Assembly: GCA_963830385.1 (NCBI GenBank)
Contig: CAWHMD010000002.1
Location: 1,228,167-1,292,166 of the forward strand
DNA length: 64,000 bases
Reading direction: 5' to 3'
Origin: Bog-532 sp963830385
GTDB taxonomy: Bacteria; Actinomycetota; Actinomycetes; Streptosporangiales; Streptosporangiaceae
Position numbers and translations under genes: made by a program. How positions within the stretch are numbered: the first letter of the stretch is position 1; the number at the start of each line of letters is the position of its first letter. This document shows positions 50,060-59,140 of this stretch, in pieces. A model generated the notes under the pieces. It searched no databases and was not told the DNA's origin. It worked only from the letters and a program-made list of their open reading frames with translations.

Positions 50060-51033
50060 CCGTGGCTGGGGTGGTGGTCGCCTGTGATGTCGGTGGTACC
50101 GGGATAAAGGCTGGCCTGGTCGATGCGGCTGGCCGGGTCCACCGGGCGGTTACGGTGCCGACGCCCGTGGTCGACGGGGACGGGGACGCCACCGCCAAGG
50201 CGATCGTGGATCAGGTGGCCGGGCTGATCTCGGAGCTGGCCGGGGCGGCTGCCCCGGGAGCCTTGGGGGCGCCGGCCGGGGTCGGGGTGATCGTGCCCGG
50301 GCTGGTGGACACGGCCACCGGGATGGCCGTTTACGCGGAGAACCTGGGCTGGCGAGACGTGCCGTTCGTGGACCGGCTGACCGAGGTGATCGGGCTGCCG
50401 GTCGCGTTCGACCATGACGTGCGGGCCGCGGGCGCGGCCGAGCAGCGGTTCGGGGCGGCCCGGGGGTACCGGGACGTGGCGTTCGTGCCGATCGGGACCG
50501 GGATCTCGGCCGCCCTGGTGCTGGACGGGCGCCCGTTTGCGGGCGGCGGCTGGGCCGGCGAGATCGGGCACATCGACGTGGGCAGCGGGCTGCCCTGCCC
50601 GTGCGGCGCCCGCGGCTGCCTGGAGACGATCGCCTCGGCGGCGGCCATCGCCCGCCGGTACACCGAGCGCAGCGGGCGGCCGGTGCGGGGCGCTTTGGAA
50701 GTTGCCGCCCGGCTGGACGACGGTGACGCAGACGCTTCGGCGGTATGGCACGAGGCGATCGACGCGCTGTCCTTCGTGCTGGCGGTGACGGCCGCGGTGG
50801 TCGCGCCGGAGCTGATCATCGTCGGCGGCGGGTTGTCCGGCGCGGGCGCGGTGCTGCTGCAGCCGTTGCGCAAGGGGGTGGCCCGCCGGGTGACCCCGCC
50901 GCAACGGCAGCCGGAAGTGGCGCTGGCCGCGCTCGGAGAGCAGGCCGGGCTGCTGGGGGCGGCGCTACTGGCCTGGGAAAAGGCGGGCATCACGATGCAG
51001 GGGCCGGCGGGCCAGCCGGCGGAGGCCGGCTGA
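50056..51033 (+). CDS. ROK-family sugar kinase
   Basis: 325 residues. ATP motif VACDVGGTGIKAGLV, catalytic Asp in VAFDHDVRAAGAAEQ, GTGISAALVLDG and the zinc/ROK signature GHIDVGSGLPCPCGARGCLETIAS are present; no HTH, so it is a kinase rather than a ROK repressor. It should phosphorylate the free sugar released by the GH4 enzyme (GalNAc, galactosamine or galactose). Overlaps SIS by 4 bp and the aldolase by 1 bp. Confidence 0.9.
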   Translation: MTVAGVVVACDVGGTGIKAGLVDAAGRVHRAVTVPTPVVDGDGDATAKAIVDQVAGLISELAGAAAPGALGAPAGVGVIVPGLVDTATGMAVYAENLGWRDVPFVDRLTEVIGLPVAFDHDVRAAGAAEQRFGAARGYRDVAFVPIGTGISAALVLDGRPFAGGGWAGEIGHIDVGSGLPCPCGARGCLETIASAAAIARRYTERSGRPVRGALEVAARLDDGDADASAVWHEAIDALSFVLAVTAAVVAPELIIVGGGLSGAGAVLLQPLRKGVARRVTPPQRQPEVALAALGEQAGLLGAALLAWEKAGITMQGPAGQPAEAG

Positions 51034-51881
51034 TGGCGCTGGTGCCCACCAGGGAGATCGTGGCGCGGGCGGTGCGGTCGGGGACCGCGGCGGTGGCGTT
51101 CAACGTGCTGCACCTGGAGACGGCCGAGGCGCTGGCGGCCGCGGCCGAGCGGACCCGGGTGCCGCTCGTCCTCAGCATCAGCGAGAACTGCATCCGTTAC
51201 CACGGTGGCCTGTTGCCGCTGGTCCGGGCCACGCTGGCGGTGGCCGCGGCGGCCAGCGCGGAGCTGTCGGTCCACCTGGACCACATCACCGACCCGGCCC
51301 TCATCCGCGAAGGCGTCGAGGCTGGGGTCAGCTCGGTGATGATCGACGCCTCGGCCCGGCCGTACGCCGAGAACGTCGGCGTCACCACCGACGTGGCCAG
51401 CTGGTGCCACGCCCGCGGTGTCTACGTCGAGGCCGAGCTGGGCGAGGTCGGCGGCAAGGACGGCGTGCACGCGCCCGGTGCGCGCACCGACCCGGCCGAG
51501 GCGCTGAAGTTCGTCCAGACCACCGGGGTGGACGCGCTGGCGGTGGCGGTCGGTTCCTCGCACGCGATGACCGAGCGGACCGCCGAGCTGGACAGGGACC
51601 TGATCGGCGCCCTGCACGCGGCGCTGCCGGTGCCGCTGGTGCTGCATGGCTCGTCCGGGGTGCCGGACGAGGAGATCCGCCGGGCCGTGGCCGCGGGCAT
51701 GACGAAGATCAACATCTCGACGCACCTGGTCTCGGTGTTCACTGCCACGGTGCGAGAGGTGCTGGCCGCCCGGCCGGAGCTGGTCGACTCGCGGAAATAC
51801 CTGGGGGCGGCCCGGGACGCGGTGACCGACGAGGCGGCCCGGCTGCTCCGGGTGCTGACGGCACCGGTTCCGGCCCGCTAA
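51033..51881 (+). CDS. Class II fructose/tagatose-bisphosphate aldolase
   Basis: 282 residues. The metal-binding His in SVHLDHITD, EAELGEVGGKDG, VGSSHAMTE-type metal site and VLHGSSGVPDEEIRRAVAAGMTKINISTHL follow GatY/KbaY/FbaA. It cleaves a ketose-1,6-bisphosphate to dihydroxyacetone phosphate and glyceraldehyde-3-phosphate, the last step of the pathway. ATG overlaps the ROK stop (TGATG). The end overlaps the convergent MarR gene by 4 bp. Confidence 0.9.
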   Translation: MALVPTREIVARAVRSGTAAVAFNVLHLETAEALAAAAERTRVPLVLSISENCIRYHGGLLPLVRATLAVAAAASAELSVHLDHITDPALIREGVEAGVSSVMIDASARPYAENVGVTTDVASWCHARGVYVEAELGEVGGKDGVHAPGARTDPAEALKFVQTTGVDALAVAVGSSHAMTERTAELDRDLIGALHAALPVPLVLHGSSGVPDEEIRRAVAAGMTKINISTHLVSVFTATVREVLAARPELVDSRKYLGAARDAVTDEAARLLRVLTAPVPAR

Positions 51882-52345
51882 CCGGCTGGCGGAAGCCGCC
51901 GCCCCTCCGGGGTGGTGACGTAGAGCTTGGTGAGGGCGTCAATCAGGGATGCTTGCTCGGCCTGGTCGAGCGGCGCGAGGAAGCCGCCGGTGTACTCGTC
52001 GGCCGCCTTGGTCATGTCGGCGAACGCGGCCTGGCCCGCTTCGGTCATGGCCAGCAGGTACCGGCGGCGATCGTGGGGATCGCGCCGGCGCTGGGCGTAG
52101 CCGAGCGCCTCCAGGCCGTCGACCAGCTCGACCATGTTGCCGCTGTCGATGCCCAGGGCCTGGCAGAGCTCCTGCTGGCTGGCACTGCCGGCGGCCCGGA
52201 GCGCGGTCAGGATCGCGAACTGCTGCGGCCGGAGCTGCCACCGGCTGAGCACGTCCTTGAACCCGGACTGGATCGCCGTCCCCACCCGCGAGAGCAGGTA
52301 CCCGGCGTTGCCCGTCAGCGAACTGCCCGGCCGTTCCGCCTGCAT
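51878..52345 (-). CDS. MarR-family transcriptional regulator
   Basis: 155 residues from the ATG at 52345. The winged helix shows LRPQQFAILTALRAAGSASQQELCQALGIDSGNMVELVDGLEALGYAQRRRDPHDRRRYLLAMTEAG, a textbook MarR core. Located 43 bp downstream of the amino-acid permease gene on the same strand; it may control that gene or itself. Ligand unknown. Confidence 0.9.
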   Translation of the reverse strand: MQAERPGSSLTGNAGYLLSRVGTAIQSGFKDVLSRWQLRPQQFAILTALRAAGSASQQELCQALGIDSGNMVELVDGLEALGYAQRRRDPHDRRRYLLAMTEAGQAAFADMTKAADEYTGGFLAPLDQAEQASLIDALTKLYVTTPEGRRLPPAG

Positions 52346-52387
52346 GTTCACCACAGTAGCTGTACCTGACAGCGAATACGCCCGGCC

Positions 52388-53815
52388 CTACCGGGTCGTC
52401 TCCGGCTGTGGCTCGGCCGGCGTCAGGAACTCCTCCCTGATCTCCTTCGGGCCGAACGGCCACACGTGCTCCGCCCGCGCCCAGATCAGGAACGCGATGA
52501 TGCCGAGGATCGTCCAGCCGATCGCGATCCGGATGGCCGCCCAGCCGGAGGCCTGGAAGATGTAGATCCAGCCGGCCAGGGCCAGGATGCTCGGCACCGG
52601 GTACAGCCACTGCTTGTACGGGCGCTTCAGGCCGGGCTGCTTGTGCCGCAGGATGGTCAGCGCAGCGATCTGGGCGATGAACTGGGTGAACAGGGTCAGC
52701 GCGATCAGCGCGTTGATCACCGTGGCCAGCGAAAAGAAGCAGGCGATCGCGGTGACCAGGCCCATGACCAGCAGCGAGATGTGCGGGAAGCGCAGCCGGG
52801 GGTGCAGCCGGCCGAACGGTTTGAAGAACAGGTGCTCCCGGGCCGCGTTGTAGGGCAGCCGGGAGGCGCCGAGCAGGCCGGTGTAGACCGAGGCGAAGGC
52901 GCAGATGATGATCAGCACCGCGAGGACGTCGGCGGCGCCGTGGCCCCACACCGCCTGCATGAAGTCGGTGCCGATCGAAGTGGATTTCTCCGCCTTCTGC
53001 CAGGGCAGGACGCCGATGATGCCGATGTTCATGCCCAGGTCGATGACCAGCACGCCGAGGATGGAGAAGATGATCGCCCACGGGATGACGCGGCCGGGGT
53101 TCTTCACCTCGTCGCCGACGTAGGTCACCGTGTAGTAGCCGAAGTAGTCGTAGATGGCCAGGACCAGGCCCGCGCCGAGACCACCGAAGAACTTGGCGTT
53201 CGGCGTCCACGCGCCGGCCGGGTAGGTGAACGCCAGCGAGGCGTGGAAGTGGGTGTATCCGGCCACGATGACCAGCAGCACGGTGACGATCATGGCGCCC
53301 CAGAGCAGGTTGGTCAGCTTGGACACCGAGTCGATCCGCCGGTAGAGCAGGGCCACGGTGATGACGGTGAAGCCCACCGCGATGAAGTGGCTCTGCAGGC
53401 TGGTCATGTGGAAGAAGTAGCCCAGGTAGTCGGTCATCCCGATCATGCCGGTGGACATGATCAGGGGGGTGACCAGCAGCGTCGTCCACACGAACATGAA
53501 CGGCATGAGGCGGCCGGTGGAGTACTGGTAGGCCTCGCGCAGGAACGTGTAGGTGCCACCGGAGCGCGGCATGGCCGCCCCGAGCTCGGCCCACACCAGG
53601 CCGTCGAGCAGGGCGATGATCGCGCCGACGACCCAGCCCAGGATGGCCTGCGGGCCGCCCATGGCCGCGATGATCAGCGGGATCGTGATGAACGGCCCGA
53701 TGCCCACCATCTGGGCCATGTTCAGCGCGGTTGCCGGGAACAGCCCCAGGGCGCGGATGAACCCGCGGTCATCCGCGGTCGCCGCCGGAGCACCGTTTTG
53801 CTCACTTGTGCTCAT
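52388..53815 (-). CDS. APC-superfamily amino-acid permease
   Basis: 475 residues with about twelve membrane helices and the APC start FIRALGLFPATALNMAQMVGIGPFITIPLI, plus GLVWAELGAAMPRSGGTYTFLREAYQ, the conserved second-helix region. It imports or exchanges an amino acid or amine. The ATG at 53815 (MSTSEQ) is favoured over 53824. It is divergent from the frameshifted DeoR gene and upstream of MarR. The substrate cannot be determined. Confidence 0.9.
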   Translation of the reverse strand: MSTSEQNGAPAATADDRGFIRALGLFPATALNMAQMVGIGPFITIPLIIAAMGGPQAILGWVVGAIIALLDGLVWAELGAAMPRSGGTYTFLREAYQYSTGRLMPFMFVWTTLLVTPLIMSTGMIGMTDYLGYFFHMTSLQSHFIAVGFTVITVALLYRRIDSVSKLTNLLWGAMIVTVLLVIVAGYTHFHASLAFTYPAGAWTPNAKFFGGLGAGLVLAIYDYFGYYTVTYVGDEVKNPGRVIPWAIIFSILGVLVIDLGMNIGIIGVLPWQKAEKSTSIGTDFMQAVWGHGAADVLAVLIIICAFASVYTGLLGASRLPYNAAREHLFFKPFGRLHPRLRFPHISLLVMGLVTAIACFFSLATVINALIALTLFTQFIAQIAALTILRHKQPGLKRPYKQWLYPVPSILALAGWIYIFQASGWAAIRIAIGWTILGIIAFLIWARAEHVWPFGPKEIREEFLTPAEPQPETTR

Positions 53816-53903
53816 TCCGGCCACATTAGAGCATCTGCGCGCATTTCAACAGGGATGATTTTGATGAAAGGGTTCCAACCGGGCGGGCTACCATGATCGT
53901 GCT

Positions 53904-54658
53904 ATGCACAAGTCGGCGCGGCTGAGCGCGATCCTCGAGCAGCTGGCCACCAGCGGCACCGTGGACGTCAGCGGCCTGGCCAAGGAGCTGGCCGCGTCGA
54001 CGGCGACGATCCGCCGGGACCTGGCCACGCTGGAGCGGCAGCGCCTGCTGGAGCGTACCCACGGCGGCGCGGTCGCCCACGCGGTCAGCTACGAGCTGCC
54101 GCTGCGCTACAAGGGCATCCGGTTCGCCGGGGAGAAGCGCCGGATCGCCGCCGCCGCGGCCGCCACCGTGACCGAGGGCATGGCGGTCGGCCTGACCGGC
54201 GGCACCACCGCCACCGAGGTCGCCCGGGCGCTGGCCGGCCAAGGCTGACGATCGTGACCAACGCGCTCAACATCGCCTCCGAGCTGAGCGTCCGGCCCAA
54301 CCTCAAGCTGATCGTGACCGGCGGCCTGGCCCGCAGCCAGACCTCCGAGCTGTCCGGCCCGATCGCCGAGGCCAGCCTGGCCGGCCTCACCCTCGACCTC
54401 GCCTTCATCGGCGTCGACGGCGTCGACGCGAGGGCCGGCTGCACCACCCACGAAGAGGTCGAAGCCCACACCAACCAGGTGATGATCCGCCATGCCCAGC
54501 GCGCCGTCCTGGTCGCCGACAGCTCCAAGATCGGCAAGGTGACGTTCGCCCGCATCTGCCCCGTCCAGGATGTCGACGAGCTGATCACCGACCGGGCCGC
54601 TGATCCGGCCGCGGTCCGCGCCCTGACCGAAGCGGGCGTGGAAGTCACGCTGGTGTGA
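53904..54658 (+). pseudogene. DeoR-family regulator interrupted by a one-base shift
   Basis: The first frame (53904-54248) holds the DeoR winged helix (LEQLATSGTVDVSGLAKELAASTATIRRDLATL) and sensor start GLTGGTTATEVARALAG, then stops at TGA 54246-54248. Sequence continues in the adjacent frame from about 54242 (LTIVTNALNIASEL, AFIGVDGVDAR, VADSSKIGKV) to 54658. A single missing base (-1 shift) near 54240 explains it. A consensus error is as likely as a real mutation. The intact product would be about 250 residues, closely similar to the regulator at 42534. Confidence 0.82.
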
Positions 54659-54678
54659 ACCGGCTGCGGGCGGTCGGT

Positions 54679-55053
54679 CTAGTGCAGGCAGAGACAGAAC
54701 GGGTGACCCGCCGGATCCGCGTACACCCGCCAGTTCGCCTCCGGCCGGATCCGGTCCGTCCGTTCCAGCACGGTCGCACCCAGCGAAAGCACCAGCTTCT
54801 CGTCCGCCTCAATATCGCTGACGTCGAAATCCAGATGGAACTGCTGCGGCCGCTCCGGATCCGGCCACTGCGGCGGCTGGTAGCCCTCCACCTTCTGGAA
54901 CGCGAGCGGAGTCCCTTCGAAGCCGCGCACCTCCACCCAGCCCTCGTCGTCCGGGTCCACCTCCACCGTCCCCCCGGTCAGCGCCGCGTAGAACTCCGCC
55001 AGTGTCCGGGGATCCGGGCAATCCAGCGCAATCGCCTGCAGTTTGCGAATCAT
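54679..55053 (-). CDS. VOC-family (glyoxalase-like) protein
   Basis: 124 residues with two beta-alpha-beta-beta-beta units: AIALDCPDPRTLAEFYAALTGG, then FQKVEGYQPPQWPDPERPQQFHLDFDVSDI and YADPAGHPFCLCL. VOC proteins include dioxygenases, isomerases and resistance proteins; nothing here selects one. ATG at 55053 (MIRKLQAIALD) is preferred to 55077. Convergent with the DeoR pseudogene. Confidence 0.88.
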   Translation of the reverse strand: MIRKLQAIALDCPDPRTLAEFYAALTGGTVEVDPDDEGWVEVRGFEGTPLAFQKVEGYQPPQWPDPERPQQFHLDFDVSDIEADEKLVLSLGATVLERTDRIRPEANWRVYADPAGHPFCLCLH

Positions 55054-55273
55054 TGAGCACCCCGTAGTTCCTGCCACCGTCTACTCGGCTGGCTTAGCTG
55101 AAAAACGACGTCAGAGCCGCTTCAAGCCCGCGGCGGTCACCAGCTCGACGTTCGTCATGGTGCGCCACTGTGCCAGGACTCCGCTCGATCACGCCAGCCG
55201 GCTGCGGACATTGACCGACGCGCGCCATTACCTGCAGGGCGAACATTGTCTGCTGCGGCATTAGATTGCTGGC

Positions 55274-55891
55274 GTGACCTGGCGGTCGAAGGCAGGCGTG
55301 GGCTCCCTGATGGTGAGCGGGGTGCTGGTGTGGGGCGAGCTCGCCCACTGGCTGTCGTCGCGGGGCCGGATGGGCACCCGGCCGGCTGGGGCCGGGACCG
55401 GGGAGGCCGTCGTGGTGCTCGGGTTCGGCGACCGGGGCGACCGCGCCAATTTCCTCAACCGGTGGCGGGTGCGGGCCGGCCTGCGCTCCCTCGATCTCGA
55501 GCGGGGCCCGTCCCGCCTGGTGCTGGCCGGCGGCCCGGTCACCGGCGAGGTGCCCGAGGCCGAGCTGATGGCCCGCTACGCCCGCGAGCTCGGCTACACC
55601 GGCGAGCTGATCACCGAGCTGACCAGCCGGTCGACCCGGGAGAACGTCGAAAACGTCATCCCCCTCATCGAGGACGCCGGCCAGATCAAGATCGTTTCGA
55701 ACTCGGTGCACGCCGGGCGGGCGCGCGGCTACCTCTGGCGGCTGCGGCCCGACCTGGCCGAACGGCTGGTGCCCGCCGCCGATTACCGGTTCGGCGAGCT
55801 GATCCTGCTCAAGCCCGCCCTGGCCGTCCTCGACCTCGTCAGCCGGTCCGATGCGATCCGGCGCGCCTGGCGGAAGCTACGATCGCAATAA
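55274..55891 (+). CDS. YdcF/DUF218-family protein
   Basis: 205 residues. A short N-terminal hydrophobic segment (GSLMVSGVLVWGELAHWL) may anchor it. The DUF218 core shows AVVVLGFGDRGDRANFLNRWR, LVLAGGPVTGEVPEAELMARYA, ITELTSRSTRENVENVIPLI and IKIVSNSVHAGRARGYL. The family includes ElyC/SanA, linked to envelope integrity; the exact reaction is unknown. GTG at 55274. Confidence 0.83.
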   Translation: MTWRSKAGVGSLMVSGVLVWGELAHWLSSRGRMGTRPAGAGTGEAVVVLGFGDRGDRANFLNRWRVRAGLRSLDLERGPSRLVLAGGPVTGEVPEAELMARYARELGYTGELITELTSRSTRENVENVIPLIEDAGQIKIVSNSVHAGRARGYLWRLRPDLAERLVPAADYRFGELILLKPALAVLDLVSRSDAIRRAWRKLRSQ

Positions 55892-55923
55892 CGGTCCGCT
55901 CCGTCTCGAATTTGAGGTTTGCT

Positions 55924-57465
55924 GTGGTTGCTCCCGCCGTTGCCCGAGGTATCCGGCTCCAATCCGACGACGACGTGGCCATCACGGTGGCCGACACCGC
56001 GGCCGGGACGCCGGTGGATGTAGGCGGCGGGGTCGTCACGGTACGGGCTGATGTGCCCAGGGGTCACAAGCTGGCCGTGCGGGACCTGGCCGCGGGGGCG
56101 CCGGTGCACAGATACGGGCAGGTGATCGGGTTCACCCGCGAGCCGGTAGCGGCGGGCGAACACGTCCACCTGCACAACCTGGAGTACCGCGAGTTCGAGC
56201 GCTCCTACGAGTTCGCGGTGGGGGCCGGGTCGGAGCCGGTGCTGGCCGAGGCCGACCAGGACACGTTCGCCGGCTACGTACGGGCGGACGGCTCGGTCGG
56301 CACCAGGAACTACCTCGGGATCATGACCACGGTGAACTGCTCGGCCACGGCCGCGCGGCAGATCGCCAACCGCATGCGCTACTCCGGGATTTTGGACGAT
56401 TTTGAAAACGTCGACGGCGTGGTGGCGCTGACTCATGGCCTGGGCTGCGGCATGGACCCGTCCGGCGAGGGCATCGAGGTCCTGCGCCGGGTGATGCGCG
56501 GCTACCTGACCCACCCGAACTTCGCCGGCTTCCTGATCCTCGGCCTGGGCTGCGAGGACAATCAGGTCAAGGCGTTGACGGGGGGCCTGGAGCCGCGGTC
56601 GGACCTGCAGCTGTCGACGGGAACCATCCAGGAGATCGGCGGTACCAAGAAGACGGTGGCGGCGGGGATGGAGCGGCTCACCGCGATGCTGTCGGTGGCT
56701 GATCAGGCCCGCCGGGTAACGGTGCCTGCGAGCCGGATCGTGCTTGGGACCAACTGCGGGGGGTCGGACTCCTACTCCGGGCTGACCGCCAATCCTGCTT
56801 TGGGCAATGCAGTGGACCGGCTCGTCCGCCAGGGTGGGACCGGCATCGTCGGCGAGACGCCGGAGATCTACGGCGCCGAGCATCTGCTGACGCGCCGGGC
56901 GGTCACGAAGGCCGTCGGCCGCCGCTTGCTGGAGCGCATCGACTGGTGGCGCGAGTACACGGCCAAGAACGGCGCCACCATGGACGCCAACCCCTCCCCC
57001 GGCAACAAGGCGGGCGGCATCACCACCATCCTCGAGAAGTCGCTGGGTGCGGTGGCCAAGGGCGGGACCACGGCGCTGGCCGACGTCGTGGAGTATGCGG
57101 AGCCGGTGCGGTCGCCGGGCTTCGTGTTCATGGACACCCCGGGATACGACCCGGTCTCCGTCACCGGCATCGTGGCCGGTGGGGCGAACGTGGTGTGCTT
57201 CACCACGGGGCGAGGGTCGGCTTTCGGGTGTACGCCGGTGCCCTCGATCAAGGTCGCGACGAACTCGCCGTTGTACGAGCACATGAACGACGACATGGAC
57301 ATCAACGCGGGCCGGATCGTCGATGGGTCGGCCACCGTGGAAGAGGTCGGGGCGGAGATCTACGACATGGTCCTGGCCGTCGCCTCTGGCCAGGAGACCA
57401 AGAGCGAGTCGCTGGACTACGGCGAGGAAGAGTTCGTCCCCTGGCACATCGGCACCGTCATGTAG
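55924..57465 (+). CDS. UxaA-family altronate dehydratase-like enzyme (SAF plus UxaA)
   Basis: 513 residues. N-terminal SAF domain (about 1-80: RGIRLQSDDDVAITVADTAAGTPV ... HKLAVRDLAAGAPVHRYGQVIG), linker, then UxaA core (THGLGCGM, LGLGCEDNQVKAL, GTNCGGSDSYSGLTANPALG, SPGNKAGGITTILEKSLG) with the Cys residues expected for the iron-dependent dehydratase fold. It ends EEFVPWHIGTVM. Expected to dehydrate a hexonate such as altronate or galactarate. GTG at 55924 has GAGG 7 bases upstream. A decayed second copy lies at 59141-59239. Confidence 0.87.
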   Translation: MVAPAVARGIRLQSDDDVAITVADTAAGTPVDVGGGVVTVRADVPRGHKLAVRDLAAGAPVHRYGQVIGFTREPVAAGEHVHLHNLEYREFERSYEFAVGAGSEPVLAEADQDTFAGYVRADGSVGTRNYLGIMTTVNCSATAARQIANRMRYSGILDDFENVDGVVALTHGLGCGMDPSGEGIEVLRRVMRGYLTHPNFAGFLILGLGCEDNQVKALTGGLEPRSDLQLSTGTIQEIGGTKKTVAAGMERLTAMLSVADQARRVTVPASRIVLGTNCGGSDSYSGLTANPALGNAVDRLVRQGGTGIVGETPEIYGAEHLLTRRAVTKAVGRRLLERIDWWREYTAKNGATMDANPSPGNKAGGITTILEKSLGAVAKGGTTALADVVEYAEPVRSPGFVFMDTPGYDPVSVTGIVAGGANVVCFTTGRGSAFGCTPVPSIKVATNSPLYEHMNDDMDINAGRIVDGSATVEEVGAEIYDMVLAVASGQETKSESLDYGEEEFVPWHIGTVM

Positions 57466-58078
57466 GCCTCAAGAACTCGGTCCGATCACCGTCGACCACC
57501 AGGACGTCACCGTCGCTGAGAGCCCAGTGGTACTGGCCGCGGCGGTGCAGTTCGGCCGACACCTCGTCGCAGGCGTCCGTCTCGGGGTGGCCGGGTGACG
57601 CGACGTGCGGCACGAACGGGCGGTCAAGCAGGCCGAGGCCGGTGGTGTCCGGCTTGGCCACGGCGGTGATGTCGTCGACTTCCTGGAGGAACCCGATCTC
57701 GGGGGCCAGGATGCACGGGCCGGCGCTGTAGCCGCCGTACACCAGTGCGTCGCCGCGCAGCAGACCAGTCAGGGTCGTGTCCGCTCCAGTGTCGGCGAAC
57801 GCCTTGCGCAACACGAACGAGTTGCCGCCGCGCACCCAGACCAGGTCGTAGCCGGCCAGCTGGTGCACTGCATTGGGCTCACGCAGGTCGACCAGGGTCA
57901 CGTCCAGGCCGAGAGCTTCCAGTTCCCCGACGTCGCGGGCGAGCCCGTCCCGGCGCACCTGTTCAGGCGCCGCGTCCAGCGCATTCGGGATCAGCGCGGT
58001 GCGCCGCCCCGCGCCGAGCAGTTGCAGCAGCCGTTGTGGATGGGCACCGACGCGGAACGAGGACAAGTACAACCGCAT
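57458..58078 (-). CDS. Peptidase E-like (S51) protein
   Basis: 206 residues with a class I glutamine-amidotransferase-like fold: LIPNALDAAPEQVRRDGLARDVGELEALGLDVTLVDL, VWVRGGNSFVLRKAF and the nucleophile elbow YGGYSAGPCILA (Ser). S51 enzymes cleave Asp-X dipeptides. The gene is convergent with uxaA (8 bp overlap) and divergent from the PPOX gene. Confidence 0.84.
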   Translation of the reverse strand: MRLYLSSFRVGAHPQRLLQLLGAGRRTALIPNALDAAPEQVRRDGLARDVGELEALGLDVTLVDLREPNAVHQLAGYDLVWVRGGNSFVLRKAFADTGADTTLTGLLRGDALVYGGYSAGPCILAPEIGFLQEVDDITAVAKPDTTGLGLLDRPFVPHVASPGHPETDACDEVSAELHRRGQYHWALSDGDVLVVDGDRTEFLRPT

Positions 58079-58095
58079 AAGCGGATACTGCCACC

Positions 58096-58524
58096 ATGAC
58101 CGCTCTCCCCGCCGAACTGACCGAGCTGATTCAAGCCGGTCCGCTGGCCCACCTCACCACGATCAACCCCGATGGCAGCCCCCAGGTCAGCGTCATCTGG
58201 ATCGGCCAGGACGGCGACCACCTGGTCAGCGGCCACATGAGCCACTACAAGAAGCTCCGCAACATCGAGCGCGACCCCCGCGTCGTGCTCTCCTTCACCG
58301 CGCCTCCTGAACCAGGCGCGCTCATGAACCCCTACGCCGTCCTGAACGCCCACGCCACCGTCGAGCCCAGCGACGAGGCCTGGGACCTGCTGAACCGCCT
58401 CACCAAGATCTACACGTCGCCGGAAACGGAGTTCCCTGCCCCCCAGGGCCCCGGCTACATCGTCCGTTACTCCGTCGAGCGCATCGGTGGCGTCGGCCCG
58501 TGGGTTACACGCAGCAGCTCATAG
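58096..58524 (+). CDS. PPOX-class, probably F420-dependent, oxidoreductase
   Basis: 142 residues of split beta-barrel fold: LTELIQAGPLAHLTTINPDGSPQVSVIWIGQDGDHLVSGHMSHYKKLRNIERDPRVVLSF is the typical start of F420-dependent TIGR03618-type proteins of actinobacteria. It uses F420 or a flavin to reduce an unknown substrate. ATG at 58096. Confidence 0.87.
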   Translation: MTALPAELTELIQAGPLAHLTTINPDGSPQVSVIWIGQDGDHLVSGHMSHYKKLRNIERDPRVVLSFTAPPEPGALMNPYAVLNAHATVEPSDEAWDLLNRLTKIYTSPETEFPAPQGPGYIVRYSVERIGGVGPWVTRSSS

Positions 58525-58525
58525 C

Positions 58526-58840
58526 TCAGGCGACGTTCCTGACCGCCGCCAGACGACGCAGCCGCTCGGCCTCGGCAGCAAGATGCTCGATCGCGTCCCG
58601 CAGCGAGGTCGACTTCTCGGCGGCCAGCCCCGCCAGCACCCAGCCCCGGATCAGCGAACCGACCGGCACGCCGGCCTCCGCGGCCAGCTGCTCGATCTCG
58701 GCGAACTGGTCCGCAGGCAACCGTACGGACTGGACGACCGACCGGCCACGCCGCTCGCCCCGGGTGCCTTCCGGGATCGGTTCGTCCCGGGAAGCCTCCG
58801 ACTCGGCCTGCGCTGTCTCTACTGCCCGCTTCGCGTCCAT
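58526..58840 (-). CDS. Antitoxin-like CopG/ribbon-helix-helix protein
   Basis: 104 residues. VVQSVRLPADQFAEIEQLAAEAGVPVGSLIRGWVLAGL is a ribbon-helix-helix DNA-binding pattern; the C-terminus is helical. It overlaps by 1 bp the end of a broken toxin-like gene (TGATG), the usual order of toxin then antitoxin in this actinobacterial pair. It may still bind its own promoter. Confidence 0.74.
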   Translation of the reverse strand: MDAKRAVETAQAESEASRDEPIPEGTRGERRGRSVVQSVRLPADQFAEIEQLAAEAGVPVGSLIRGWVLAGLAAEKSTSLRDAIEHLAAEAERLRRLAAVRNVA

Positions 58841-59039
58841 CACTCGCCCCTCTCGTAGCGCTTCCGGTCGGACTGATTGGACTCCCAGCCGTTCGCACCC
58901 CAATAGCCACCGTCATCTCGATGGACGAGGATCACACCGCGTCGATATCCGCTACCGCCTCATCGGCCTCAGCCGCAACGACCTGGTGGTTGGCCCACAT
59001 GTGCGCCGCACCGTGTGTCCAGTCCACTTCACCAGTCAC
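58840..59039 (-). pseudogene. Remnant of a small toxin gene upstream of the antitoxin
   Basis: The first frame from a GTG at 59039 reads VDWTHGAAHMWANHQVVAAEADEAVADIDAV and stops. The adjacent frame continues RRGVILVHRDDGGYWGANGW ... SDRKRYERGE and stops at 58840-58842, overlapping the antitoxin ATG. The two halves match the start and end of small actinobacterial toxins paired with such antitoxins, but the middle is missing, so the toxin is dead. Confidence 0.6.
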
Positions 59040-59140
59040 AACTACAAACCTACTACGCCCAATACGTATTGAATGTATTGCGTTCAATACGAGGGATGAG
59101 ATGCCGGCAGCACGCTCGCCACAACTCGGCCTCACACGGC

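Noticed and set aside
50056..51033. ROK-type repressor
   Set aside because: No N-terminal helix-turn-helix; the protein begins directly with the ATP-binding motif, so it is a kinase.
55094..55711. Leftward 205-codon open frame
   Set aside because: Antisense to the DUF218 gene, which has recognisable motifs and a start.
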